Shown: positions 25,983 to 38,100, numbered from the stretch's first letter. The stretch: DNA of 64,000 bases from Capitella teleta (GCA_000328365.1 KB301925.1:5185-69184), one strand, 5' to 3'. Program-made: numbers and translations. Notes: generated from the sequence alone by a model not told the origin.

Positions 25983-26417
25983 ATATGGGGAATCTGACTT
26001 GAAGGCATTTGAGGGTCGACCTGGACTTTCCAGTCCCACAATTAACACATAGGATGATTTCGCAGCATCTCTCAATGATAGAATTGGATACTGTATCTGC
26101 AGAGTGGGCCCTCTTCGTCACTTGTTGCATTCCACGACGACATTTGGCGAAGTAGCCCGAGATAACAGTATGTATTCTTCAATCGTATTCTGGGGCCACT
26201 AATAATCGAGATAAAAAGGCAACAATTATTTTCTTATCAAGTGAGTGGTCATCAGATGTGCATCTCTCGAATTCTCGAATTTATGTTCTAGCTATTTGAC
26301 CAGTTTATCTTCTCTGATCTTTGGGGGCTCGTGCTGATAATTCTAGCATGTCAAATATCCTACTGGGAACTGAATGTTTTCTGTTCGTTTTATATCTCCT
26401 GGACTCAAGCATTTAAG

Positions 26418-29400
26418 ATGGCGGCGGCGGGAGTTCAACCGGACCTCAGTCTGAGCGTCAACGAATCCCTTCACTCACTGGACAGTCAGGAACAACTGGA
26501 AGCAGCCTTGATGGACCTCATCAAGCATACTGGAACTGTCCGAGGTAAGTCTCTCTTAAAGTGAACGACAAAACAGTGAATAATAAATTAATAATAATCA
26601 TAGCTGTCACGCAAGATGCCTTTAGCATATTTTTTAATGGATTGTTGGCTGAACGAGAGTGTCTTTCAATCACAGGTTGGTGTCACGGTGAACCCATCAC
26701 CGAAGCAGGTAAAAGGAGACAGGTGTTGAAGATGATGACGCTGATCCTCTTACCAACACTTGCCCTCATCAGCATCTCAGCCTATTTCCTTTACGATGGA
26801 GTGCAAGAAAAAATGGACAGAGACCACGTGAGTCTGGCAGTAAAAACCCTCTAGCGACTACCTTGACCTTCTGACCTTTCAGACCAAATCAGTTATGTCA
26901 TTCAGCATCGAGTTAGGCAGCCTTGTGCATACATTGCAGGCGGAACGAGACCAATCAGTGTTGTATCTGAGCGCAATTGGTCCCGAAACGAAGACGTTTC
27001 TGCTGAGGCGGTACCTGGAGACCGATGAAGCCCTGGACGTCCTCTCTGAGTGGCCAGTAAACCTATCCACCAATCAGTTGACCCACTTCACGACGAAACG
27101 AAGCTTCCAGAAGTACATATCACAGCACAGAAACGAACTGGCGCTGCTTCACTTCTCGATCTTAGATGAGTTGGCTTTCTACACCGATTGCCTGAACACC
27201 ATGATGGGGTGGTTATACAATGCCATGAAAGAAACAAGGTACTCAACGCTGTGGAAAGCGGTTGTCTCTTACCAGAAGGTAGTCTTCTGTAAGGAGGATG
27301 CTGGTCTGGAACGAGCCTTGGGTACTTACTTCTTTTCGCAAGGAGGCTTCAAAGAACCCGACACATACGATTGGTATAACAAACAAATCAACATTTTTAA
27401 CCATAACTTCGGCGCCGCCCAAAACTACTCGAATTTGGTGAAGCCTATCAGTCATTATGATGTCTTGAGAGAGGGGGTAAATCTGTCTGTTATCATCGAT
27501 GGGTTTAGACAACAGATCCAGTACAGAAATATCACTCAGCCCTCACTCCGGAATGCCATCTATTGGTTCGATAACATGACCTTGTTCATCGATATCTTAC
27601 TTGAGATCCAGAAGTCGATTGCACAGATGATTTTCAAGCAGTTGAAGTCAAATCAGAACAGCACGAACGGCAAGAATGTCGTCACAGTGGTCATTATCAT
27701 TGGGGTGATCGTTATCACCCCCTTCGTGATGAAGGCAGTGGTCAGGCTGACCACTGAGATTCAGAGTTACGCAATCATTCTGGCTGATAAGACGAAGAAA
27801 CTGAACCGGGAGAAAAAACGAACGGATTCTCTGTTGTATCAAATGATGCCGAGACAGGTCGCTGATCAGCTAAAGAGAAGGAAGGGGGTCACGGCGGAAT
27901 ACTTCAAAGAGGTTCGTTAGTTTTTTGATGGAATGTGATATGGAATGTTGTGGTTGTGGGGATCTTGTTCAGGCGCTGTGCATGCGAGGTTCTCGTGCGG
28001 TGAGAGGTTCAACGCACATACATGGCAGAGCGCATGTACAGCCATGCTTCCAGACGGTATCAACTTCTTATGATGACGTCACCTGATTTGGAAGCCTTGT
28101 GAGCCAAATTGGTCGGAATGTAAGGGAACCAACATAATGGGCAATTGACAGCTCTGTCGTAAAGCATGCGATTTCATTCAAGGGCGTGGGGGCAGTCAGA
28201 CATTTCATTATCTGTACATGCAAGTCCTTCATTCGTCGTCTACATGTAAACTATTGGAAATTAGTTTCGTGTAGTTTAAGTTGTTGTTGTAATTTGTTGT
28301 TGTTGTTTGTTTGTTTTGGGCGTTTTTCTTATGATTAAACAATTTCTGAGACTCGGAATCGTTTCCATTGCCGGCCTTCCTGATGGCCCGAAATGCGGCA
28401 TACAACGTGGAAAGCACTAATGGTCCTGTTAACCTACTTACTAAGTCCTACTTAATTCGACCAACTATGATGAAAATATAGCAATTATAGTTTTGGCACC
28501 TCTGAAGAGGCACATATTTCTAGGAAAACATTGACATCAATTTTTTTTTCTTCTGTTATTGTTTAATTTAAGTTTTTTTTTTTTTTTTCTCTGTGCTACA
28601 ACATATTCTCTCTGATACAGGTGACGATCTTCTTCTCGGACATCGTTGGTTTCACGCGGTTCACGGCTGAGTTGACCCCAATGCAAGTCGTGCGCGTTCT
28701 GAACGAGATCTTCACGCTGTTCGATGAGCGCATTGAGCAATACGACGTATACAAAGTGGAGACAATCGGAGACTCCTACATGGTGGCTTCCGGTGAGAGA
28801 TTCCCTCGCATGCATTGCGTCTTACGTAACATATGTTGTGTGTTGTGTGTGTGTGTGTGCACAGGGCTGCCTAATCGCAACGGCAATCGACACGCGTACG
28901 AGATCGCCAACATGTCCCTGGATCTGCTCTCGTGCTGCGCCGGCCTGGAGCTGAGTGACATCACGGATCAGATCCAACTCCGAATCGGTCTGCACACCGG
29001 TGATTATTGTGACCCTTACGCTTCATACGTTATGATTACTCAGAATAACGTTATGAACAATCGCTCTCTATTTTCTTTCCACGCAGGTCCCGTTGTAACA
29101 GGAGTTGTGGGTTCGAAGCTGCCGAGGTATTGCGTATTTGGCGACACGGTGAACACGGCTTCCAGGATGGAGACCAGCGGCCATGGTGAGTGCTCGTGCA
29201 CTGAGAGTGCGTTATGATCTACAGTGCGTTATGATTGCAGCCAATCGCATTCACCTTAGTCAGACAACGTATAAGATTCTAGCAAAAGCTGGTAAATATA
29301 TCCTGCAGCGTCGGGGCCTCCTGGTCATCAAGGCAAGCAATCATTTAAACAACGGAGCAATTAAAACATTCTTTCTCTCCCTGGTATCCAGGGCAAAGGT

Positions 29401-29733
29401 CAAATGATGACCCACTGGCTGTACGGACACAGCCCCGAAGGCATCATTCAACCCAGCACTTGCGTCGAAGAATTCTGCATTTCCCCAGAAGATGATGAAG
29501 CGACGAGCGACAACGAGCAAGAAGTTCCGGAATTGTGCGAGGGAAAAGACACGCAGCTTCCGAAGAAGAAAAGTACAACCAAACACGGAGGAGCATGGGG
29601 AGCGCAGGGCAGAGTGGGTGGCTCCACGGACTACAACAGCATGGGGCTGCCCACATACGAAGATCTGCAGCAGGAATTCAAAGATGGGAAGTCACCGCCA
29701 ATTCTGCAGCTGAAGGAGGGATATGACTACTGA
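26418..29733 (+). CDS. NIT-domain membrane guanylyl cyclase
   Basis: Exons 26418-26544, 26676-26827, 26883-27911, 28621-28792, 28865-28999, 29087-29185, 29241-29332 and 29392-29733 give 715 aa. It should make cGMP from GTP at the membrane. A first transmembrane helix ([19 protein letters not shown]) precedes an extracellular all-helical domain of about 250 residues with the NIT signature start ([17 protein letters not shown]), which in bacteria senses nitrate/nitrite. A second helix ([18 protein letters not shown]) leads to a signalling helix ([15 protein letters not shown]) and the cyclase domain: [37 protein letters not shown]. The Asp residues for metal binding are present. There is no kinase-homology domain. 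The C-terminal tail is about 100 residues, acidic then Gly-rich. The first ATG lies in AAGATGGCGGC, a YY1-like start context. The last intron is GC-AG (AAG|GCAAGC), only 59 bp. Confidence 0.88.
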
Positions 29734-29851
29734 GCCATGCACACAGAGGATGGCTTATTGTGTATATTTATGCTGTGTACTTGTATTGATCCATAATGTC
29801 CTGATGATGACAGACGTCGTATGGTTTTTACATGTGAATGGACTGATGTTT

Positions 29852-29857
29852 AATAAA
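29852..29857 (+). terminator. Poly(A) signal AATAAA of the guanylyl cyclase gene
   Basis: It lies 119 bp past the stop. The opposing zinc-finger gene has a TTTATT (AATAAA on the minus strand) near 29912, so the two genes converge with almost no space between their 3' ends. Confidence 0.65.
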
Positions 29858-30234
29858 GTGAAAGTGTTGACGCTACATGTGATTGTGTTTCATTGAGCGA
29901 CATTTGTTTGATTTATTTATCAGTTGATTGAAACTTGAAGGTCGATAATTAGGCAGTTGAAAAGTGAAGAAAAACGTAGAAAACGCTTCAACTGAGATAT
30001 TTATATATATAACAAATGTATTGCAACAAGTAGCTAATTTATCAGAATGATCAACCTTATCAAACAAAGACATACAGAGAAAGTACAAGTTCACCAAGTT
30101 TGACCAAAAAGAATGATTACTCACAACTTGGAATGTAACATTCTTCACAAGAGAGAAACTGAGACAAAAAATAAGAAAAACAACTGATAATTTAAACAAT
30201 TATACACACAATAAGGTGATCATCACTGGTGGCT

Positions 30235-32427
30235 TCACATGGAGTAGGAGGGGTGCTCCTGCATCTGCTCCGAAGTCGTCACCGCTGACATCGTGAGCAA
30301 ATTCTGCAATTCCGATGAATCTGCCTGAACCAGACTGTGGCCCCCAATCTGCTGAATGATGCAGCCTTGTCGACCGTCAGCGAGCGTTATCAAGCCGCCA
30401 GTTTGCAGCAACTGAGGAAGAGAAGCAGCTGCTACGGATTGAGTCGGAAGCATTTGCGGCTGCAGCTGCTGCTGCTCTTGGTCGTCTGCAAGGAATGATT
30501 GCTGAGCAGCCTCGAGGATGATGTTGACCTTGTCCAGCGAAGAAGAATCATTCTTGGAAGCTTCAGAGATTTGTTCGATTTTGATCTGAATGTTTTCACC
30601 ATTGAGGATTTCATCGATTGTTTTTGTGTATGGGATGGTTTCTAGCACTGGTTCAGGCGCTGGCATTTGCGGTGGCTGCATGTGCTTCTTCAGTAAATGG
30701 CGTCGGAGAATCGAAGAGTCAGAGAAGGACTGTTTGCACGTGCCGCAGGAGTACGGCCGCTCGCCAGAATGGATCCTCGAGTGTCGAGTCAGTGCCCCAC
30801 TCTGAGTGAAGGTTTTTCCACACTGCTCGCACTTGAACGGGCGAGAGTCCATGTGAATGACGCTATGGATCTTGAGGGCACGACGAAGCTTGAACGACTT
30901 GTTGCAGATGGAGCAGATGTGTTTGCGGACGTCTGAGTGTGACACCATGTGACGCCTGCATTGCACCTGGCTGTAGAAAGACTTGTTGCATTGCGTGCAC
31001 TTGTGAGGCCTAATGTTCAAGTGGGCCTTGTTCATATGCGCTTGCATGAAGGTGCGGTTGTGACACAACTTCCCACACACGGAGCACAAACACGTCTTAT
31101 TTGTTCTAATCCCCATCTTGTGGTGGACGTTCTTAATGTGCAGCTGAAGCGTTGTCTTTGAACAGAGGATTTTGTCACAGATGTAACAAGCGTATCGCCT
31201 CAGATGATACGCCATGTGGTTCGTGAGATCCTTCTTCATGGCAAACTTCTTACAGCACGTTGTGCACTCAAACGTTTTCTCACCGTGGAGACGCTTCACG
31301 TGGTTATTCAGATTCTTCTCTGTACTCGCCTGGTAATTACAGTTGTCATTTGGACAAGCAAATTCGGGCTTGGCATTCCAAAGATGCGACTTCAAGATGT
31401 GTTCCTTCATTTCCCTTTTCTTGGAGCAGCGGAACGTACAGTCCTTCTGGGTACACGTCATATCGCAACGGTGAACGAGCAAGTGTCGCGTCAGGTCACG
31501 TTTGATCCCAAACGCTTTTTCACACATGGTGCATTTGAATCTCTTCTCCAAGTGCTTGCGCAGTAAGTGCTCACGCATCAGCTTCAGCTCACGACATGTG
31601 TGCTCGCAATGTTTGCAGGCGTAGTCAGACTTCTTTCCCACAACGTTAACCGAATAATGATCTTTCAAGAAACTTGTTCGGATGCGCAATGATTTAGACT
31701 CCTCTAACTCATCCAAAGCTGATGTGTCAAAGGTCATTCCTTCATCATTGTCCTCGGCCCCCTCCTTCTTCACATTTACGTCACCAATGTTCTCCACAGC
31801 AGCAATCGCTGACAACACGTCAGTCATGGTTTGGGAATCAGCGATCGGGGAAGCAGTGCTCTCAAAATCCATCGCCCTGACCTGCACTGTATTAACCTTC
31901 TCAGTTGTAGCTGCTTTCTTTGCTCTGGATCTTGTCCTGTGTGGCTCAGGCGGGGGGATTTTATATTTGCTGCTCAAACGCCTACTTCTGCGACTAGGGG
32001 TACGTCCAGCAGTGGGCTCCAATTCCACAACAGTCACCTCCTGCACCGTGAACTCTTGGTCAGTCTCAGACGTCTGAGTTGTCTGTTCCATAAATACAGG
32101 ACAACCAAATTCCAGGTCAGTTTTAGCAGTTTGACAAGAATGATGGTATTCAAGAACTTTCAACACACGAGATAACTCATCCCACAAACCAAAGACTTTC
32201 AGGGAGGAAGAATCGTTATCCTTGACCATCTCAATGGCAGGGAAGCCCTCCTTGATTTTCCTCTCGAGGTAACTGGCTTTGGCGAGCCATACGGAAGAAC
32301 AACGGTGAACATCTGGGTCTGGGTCGAGTGTGGTGAAACCGAAGGCATCCAAGGCATCGGTCTCGGGTACTAGGTCCAGCACGCCGGGAGAGAGTTGAAC
32401 AACCGTGTTGCGATATAGTGCAGACAT
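30235..32427 (-). CDS. Intronless C2H2 zinc-finger protein with 11 fingers
   Basis: One open frame of 730 codons with no introns. After about 260 residues with basic (RSRRLSSKYK) and acidic stretches come eleven C2H2 fingers in tandem, at about residues 270-600; fingers 3 and 4 are of the wider CXXXXC type (CTQKDC, CPNDNC) and the last ones have TGEKP-like linkers (HSGERPY, HMDSRPF). The C-terminus is Gln-rich (EQQQLQPQ) with GGLITLADGRQGCIIQQ, like activation regions of ZFX/ZNF-type factors. Expected to be a nuclear DNA-binding regulator. An intronless gene in an intron-rich neighbourhood may be an old retrocopy. I cannot assign an orthologue. Confidence 0.85.
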   Translation of the reverse strand: MSALYRNTVVQLSPGVLDLVPETDALDAFGFTTLDPDPDVHRCSSVWLAKASYLERKIKEGFPAIEMVKDNDSSSLKVFGLWDELSRVLKVLEYHHSCQTAKTDLEFGCPVFMEQTTQTSETDQEFTVQEVTVVELEPTAGRTPSRRSRRLSSKYKIPPPEPHRTRSRAKKAATTEKVNTVQVRAMDFESTASPIADSQTMTDVLSAIAAVENIGDVNVKKEGAEDNDEGMTFDTSALDELEESKSLRIRTSFLKDHYSVNVVGKKSDYACKHCEHTCRELKLMREHLLRKHLEKRFKCTMCEKAFGIKRDLTRHLLVHRCDMTCTQKDCTFRCSKKREMKEHILKSHLWNAKPEFACPNDNCNYQASTEKNLNNHVKRLHGEKTFECTTCCKKFAMKKDLTNHMAYHLRRYACYICDKILCSKTTLQLHIKNVHHKMGIRTNKTCLCSVCGKLCHNRTFMQAHMNKAHLNIRPHKCTQCNKSFYSQVQCRRHMVSHSDVRKHICSICNKSFKLRRALKIHSVIHMDSRPFKCEQCGKTFTQSGALTRHSRIHSGERPYSCGTCKQSFSDSSILRRHLLKKHMQPPQMPAPEPVLETIPYTKTIDEILNGENIQIKIEQISEASKNDSSSLDKVNIILEAAQQSFLADDQEQQQLQPQMLPTQSVAAASLPQLLQTGGLITLADGRQGCIIQQIGGHSLVQADSSELQNLLTMSAVTTSEQMQEHPSYSM

Positions 32428-32755
32428 CGTGAAGCGCTATTCTGGGTTACTAAACATCGACATTTGAATTAATATTGGCGTTTTCACGAAGTTTTCCACA
32501 AGACGACAACGACCATTGAAGAGCATGCATTATCTAAAAGAGAGTACATTGAAGATATTGGAGAATTACGATTATTTGGGTAAACATCGATTATCACAAA
32601 CATTATAAATAATGATTGAAATACATTGTAGGAGATAATAATTAAATTATTTGATTTAAAGGCAAATTCACAAACATGCTCACAGTAAATAATACACGAT
32701 CCCCCAAAACGCAAAAACTCAAGAATTGTTTATATACTTGTGGAAACAATGATAT
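32428..32755. other. Short intergenic stretch
   Basis: Upstream region of the zinc-finger gene; nothing recognised. Confidence 0.4.
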
Positions 32756-32763
32756 ACCCGTAG

Positions 32764-33520
32764 TTACAGTGCTTCACTGCTTGAAGCATGTGTCCTGGGG
32801 CCTGTTTTTCTTTCAACTTCAACTTGGTCCGTGACGTCAGAGCCAGAAATTTGGTTGGACCAGACATGCGTTGCATGAAAAACTCTCCACAAGACTTGGA
32901 CGATGTCTCGCCCAATTGTCATGTGACAAGTAATTTCTACATTATACAACGGCGGGTCCTCGAGTATAGAAGCAGGTCTTGTAGGAACCACTATAGAATT
33001 GTCGAACCAACAAGAGAGATCACAAAAGTCGCGAGACTTTAGTTGAACCCGAAACTGTTCCATAACTTTCAGGTTCCCAGTTGTGACCTCCTTATCCATT
33101 GGGCCGAAACGAGGTTTGGACCTTGACGTCACGGTCCAAACCGCGTTTCGTACCATGTCCACCAGGAAAGTAGTAATGTCGGTCAACAGAAGCTGTTGCG
33201 GCCGGAAGGCCTCGTCGGGGATCCCCTTGATTCGTTTCCCTGGTTCCATGAGCATGGAGGGCAGCATATTGCCTGACAGTGGATCCAAAAACTTGATGAT
33301 ATGGTAACAGAGCCCCTGATCATTACTGCTCGGTCTGGAGGCATCTCTTTGTGGTGGTGATTGGTCAACTTGGTGCACTTCGTCGGCAGCATAAACGCTG
33401 ACTGTGGTGTCGCTGTGATATATGAAGATGTTATCAGCTTCACAGGAGAGTTCTCAGCCAGTAAACGCTGGAAATGCAGAGGTAGCTGTCGCAGTAAAAA
33501 TTGCCTGAAGAGGTAACACA
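32764..33520 (-). pseudogene. Unrecognised coding-like fragment, probably broken
   Basis: The minus strand has a 204-codon frame (32764-33378) with protein-like composition (GLCYHIIKFLDPLSG, LLLTDITTFLVDMVRNAVW, CDLSCWFDNSIVVPTRP). A second frame overlapping upstream (33183-33443 and beyond) reads LCYLFRQFLLRQLPLHFQRL then LLAENSPVKLITSS. The two read like one protein split by a frame change near 33400. No Met start, no clear splice donor and no poly(A) signal were found for it. I do not recognise the family. It lies directly upstream of the zinc-finger gene on the same strand, so it is more likely a gene fragment than part of that gene. Confidence 0.4.
32956..33024. repeat. Duplicated 69-bp segment, copy 1
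   Basis: The segment from CCTCGAGTATAGAAGCAGG to GAGATCACA is nearly identical to 33668-33737. It encodes FCDLSCWFDNSIVVPTRPAS on the minus strand; the other copy encodes the similar CDLPCWFDKS. Confidence 0.85.
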
Positions 33521-33667
33521 GGGAATGTTTGCCATTCAGCCGAAATTCAGCTGGATTTCCTGTCTCTAATATCTACTGTGAAAAGCTTCTCAGCACGTTA
33601 GGTTTCTGTCAATCCGAAAATATCTTTGAGAAATCTTTTAATGGCGTCGTACTGCCCAGATACGCGG

Positions 33668-33737
33668 CTCCTCGAGTATAGAAGCAGGTCTTGTAGGAAC
33701 CACTATAGGACTTGTCGAACCAACAAGGGAGATCACA
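33668..33737. repeat. Duplicated 69-bp segment, copy 2
   Basis: Partner of 32956-33024 in the same orientation, 712 bp away. Only this piece of the coding-like fragment is duplicated. Confidence 0.85.
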
Positions 33738-33739
33738 GC

Positions 33740-34990
33740 TTGGCTCTGGGTCATCATATATATTATTATATATATTTTTAATTTGAGGAGAATTACAGAA
33801 AGCAGTTTCTATATATGAAACATGTGAGATATGAAATGAAAATACAGACATACAAAATAATATGCACGAGTAAGTAATGAAAAAGTAAATAAAAAAAAAT
33901 AAAAAATAAATATAAATAAAATAAAAATAAAAATATTAACCACAAGTTCAGCTTAACGGCTTTTCTTTTTTAATATCCTTAAAACGACAAGAAAATGGTT
34001 CTATGGAGAAGCAAAAAAAATAGCACTTATTGTCCTCAGCATAGTTGTAGCATTTCCAAGAAGAACATATATTTTTTGTCTCTTCTTAGACATATTGATG
34101 GTCGTGTACAGCAGTAGTGTCAGAGTACTGATAGTGAGATAATCCAAAGATCTACTTTACATTGAAAACCCTTCAAAACGATCCATCTCCTCTAAATTTT
34201 GTAGTAAATTAGTATGTTCTGTGGATTGGATGATCACTATCGCTCTGACATATTCTCTGTAGCAAACAGAGCGTTCAGCGATGCGTGAATCCCAAGCTGA
34301 CCAAATCAACCGCTGCGCTAGTTGCGCAGCTGGTTGCTTTAATTCAATACAATAGGGGCCAATGGCTGATAGACTTCTTCGTCTTCAAATTCATTGACAT
34401 TATACAAATAACATTACAAAGGATTCTTCCCTGAGATTTCAGGATGTATTACAAGAAGGGCAGATTACTTACAGGTACCAGTACCACCCACAGGTACAGA
34501 TTAATAGGTCCTCTTCTGTTAAATGGCCTCCAGTATCAGCTATCTGCTTATTATAGAAGCATTAATGCGCACGGTGGTCATAACAAAGGGGTGGCTATTA
34601 AAATTATTTGATGGTGGATTAACGGGGTCTGATTGTAATTATAATTTTATTTTCGCTTTTAGCATCACCCAAATATTACCACTAAATATAGCTACACCAA
34701 TATCGTTCAATTAACTCAACAGGTTGCCATTTGGCGAACAATGATTACCCAGGCAACCTAAACATTTATCATGATTTATTTGTGGGCGAAATTTTATCCT
34801 TTTTGGCATACTATTCATATTGAAAAAAACAAGTCTGCGATTTTCAAGACAAGCGGATAAATGACCACCATTCAGCAACACACCAGTTCTGCAGTAATTT
34901 TACAATTAATATACTTGAGCGCTGTGAGTTAGTTGCTCGCTAGACCAGAATACATCGCGCTCGCCATATGTGAAGAAATGAAGAACTGTT
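33740..34990. other. Intergenic stretch, AT-rich
   Basis: A/T-rich low-complexity sequence (about 33880-33940) and nothing recognised as a gene. Confidence 0.45.
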
Positions 34991-35196
34991 TGTAGCTGCG
35001 CTCCAGTGCAATAATATAATTTTAGAGTAGGCGCAGCTTGCGCGCTGCCTGCATGCGCTATCATATATAAGTCGGTGCTCTCAACGAATAAACGCTTTTG
35101 AAACCTTTGACTCAAAATTCTGTTTTAACTGGGCTGAGACTCCGTTAAGCTCTGCCAAGGGGCTGCGGACGAGCCCTGGGGACCCACGAATCTACA
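34991..35196 (+). repeat. 5' LTR (206 bp)
   Basis: Begins TGTAG and ends CTACA, short inverted ends. It contains a TATATAAG-type promoter near 35064 and AATAAA near 35089, as expected for an LTR. It matches 39311-39516 at about 96%. Confidence 0.92.
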
Positions 35197-38100
35197 TTTT
35201 GGCATCTCCGGTGGGACCCCGCCAAAAATCTTTTAGTTTTGGACTATCAAAATCTTTAACAATATGGATCAGGAAGCTGCTTTACGTACACAGGCGGAGA
35301 TAGCTGCTCGCAATGAGCGCCGCCAAATCATCTTAAATGAGATCAACAAAGTGACGAAGTGCGATGGATCAGATCCAACCCTAATGCGCCAGTGGATCCA
35401 AGAAATACAGCTTGCCAGAGGACTGCCTAACAACGCGGCTGCGATTGAACTTATCTCAGGATCAACGTGTGGTGCATTCAAATTGGAACTCGATGCTTTC
35501 CTTGCCCAGCAACCCAACAGAGACGCCGTATTATGGGAAGACATCCGTACTCATCTCCTCCAATGCTGCGTCAGCGCTGACCACGCCGAATTCCACCGCG
35601 GCTTACTGACGAAGGTGAGACAACAACCTGGGGAGAATATCCTTGCTTACAACAGGCGATTTCGCCAAGCCGCTCTCGAGGCATTTCCCGGAGACCGAAA
35701 TGCTGACCAGAACCGCGAACTGGTCCGAATTTATGGCAAAGGACTCCTGGAGGCGGCAGCAGCAAGAAAGCTCGTTATCGCGGAATGACCAGCCACCCTG
35801 GAGGAAGCTTTCAATCGCATGAGTGCCCGCGAGACAGCACAGGAGCGCTACCAACACCTCGAATGACTCGAAGAGGCGATGGATGTCGCTGCCTACTCCT
35901 CACCACCAGCAACGACGCCGCGCCAGCCACAAAAGCAACCGCAGCAGAAGAAGTCTGAGATCGACGCGTTGGCGAAGAAGCTCGATCAGGTGATGACCAA
36001 GTTGGCGAAGTTGGAGATCCAGAGCAACGCATCGCGTCGTGGATTGCTGACATCGCGCAGTGGTGGACGCAGTGGAGGCCGCGATGAACAGCGCTGTTAC
36101 CATTGTCAAGGGATCGGCCATATCGCCAAGTACTGTCCTTCACGTGGTGGACAAGCGCCGAATTGTGGACCAGCGCCGAATGGTGGACAAGCGCCGACTG
36201 GTGGACAAGCGCCATTCGACGCACGCTTCTCGACTCAGCCAAAAATCTAGATGGATTTCGAGGCCGCGTGGGAAGGCGCCCCTGGATAACCTTGACTCTA
36301 GGTTGGAAAATTAACGTCTTACTTGATACTGGTGCTAGTTTAAGTGTGATTTCTGAATTGTATTAGCGTAAGGTGAAAACTCTTCTTTTGAGTAAATGTG
36401 AGAACCCCACTGTTCTGACTGTGATAGGTGAACCAGTCAAAATAATTGTAATTACTCACCTCTGTTTTGACGAATTTCCCGAGCTAAAACTTCCTTTTGC
36501 TATAGTTTGTAACATGGAGACACCTGTCATTGTCGGAATGGACTTATTACAGAAAGGTTATGCACGCATTGATATTCCAAATCATTGTTTAATGTGGTTC
36601 AGCAAAATATTACCATTGCATTATGTTGAACAACCAATTGAATTGAGTGAGATTAGCGAAATTCCCGAATCCAAACATCCCCAGCCAATGCAATTCATGC
36701 CTGAAGCGTCTTATCCATTCCAAATGATTGGAGTCAATCTCGTTGGACCGTTTATTCCTTCGGCTAAGTCAAACGCTAAATATATCTTGACAGTGATTGA
36801 CCATTGTTCTGGCTTCGTGGAAGCTATTCCCATCCATAATCAAACCGCGAATGAAGTTGTGGAAGCGCTGATGACTCATGTTATTAGTCGCTATTCTGTT
36901 CCCGAAATTCTCATTTCTGACAATGGCGCGTGCTTTACGGCACAATCGACAGAGGAATGGTTGAAACAATTAGGCATTCAACATCGGCGATCTACCAGTT
37001 GGCACCCAGCTACGAATGGACGTATCGAACGCTTCCATCGTACTTTGAAGTCAATGCTATCTAAGCTCCTCAATAATGATTATTGTCAGTGGGAAAGCAA
37101 GCTACCCGAGGCGCTGATGGAGTATCGCCTTGCTATCAGCGATGTCACAGGTTTTTCCCCGCACTACTTGTTATTTGGGAAACGCCCAAGAGCGCCGCTT
37201 ACAAATTTTTTATCGGATCATTGTCCTCTTTTCGGGACGAGGCTGGATAATCTGCGCAATGCCTTGCGTGTAGCACGAGAAAATACAAGAGTCGTGCGAG
37301 AGCGCAACAAGAATTGAATTGATCAACAGGCAAGAGAAAGGAATGTTTCTGTGGGTGATCATGTCACACTTTTAGCAAACCCGCCGCTGACCCTTAGCTC
37401 GAAGCGCAAGCCCATGTTCATTGTCACGTGCGTACAGGGTCCAGTCATTACTTGCCGACACTAACAAACAGGCAAAGTAAAAGTTGTTAATAAAGACAAA
37501 GTAAAAGTGTGCGATCCAGACGTTGCTTGGGAAGGAATCAATCCTCGCCCTACGCGTTACAATCTTAGCTGTTCACAGCCACTCCCTCTCCCAGAAAGTG
37601 AGCTGATGGAAGTCAAAAACAACGACACACCCAGCATTCCAGAGGAAGCAGATTTAGAACCTCTGCACGACGGCAATGCCGACACTCCCAACATTCCGGA
37701 TCCATCCAGGGACCCAGGATTGTCGCAGCCAAGTGGGCCAACGCCCATACAGATCGCGAATCCGCCCACATTGCCGGAAATTAGTGTGTGGCGCGGCCGA
37801 TTGCGCGAGAAGCGCTGGAAGCGTCGCAATCCTGAGTTTGACTAAACGGATTCGGAGTCGACTAACAAACGTCGCCGCTTCGATTCATAGTCTAGGCATG
37901 TGTATTATGCGCAGTGACTGACTGACTGACGGTGACTGACTATTGACTGTTGACGATGTTTTACGCCGGATTAATCCTTTCAATCCTTTGTGGATATGGG
38001 GTGCACACCCTCAAAATTGCGCCGGTCCCGGACGGTGTTGTGCTCTTTGGAAAAGAGCGTCTTTTGTGCTAGAATGGACAAGTGACTGTGTTCGCTGTAA

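Larger units (their letters stand above)
24661..26417. other. Intergenic stretch upstream of the guanylyl cyclase
   Basis: No firm gene. It holds a minus-strand frame at 24729-25043 with a signal-peptide-like segment (listed separately) and a 15-bp inverted repeat at 25930-25982. Confidence 0.5.

Noticed and set aside
31204-32175. Plus-strand frames of 80-130 codons opposite the zinc-finger gene
   Set aside because: Shadows of the minus-strand finger array.
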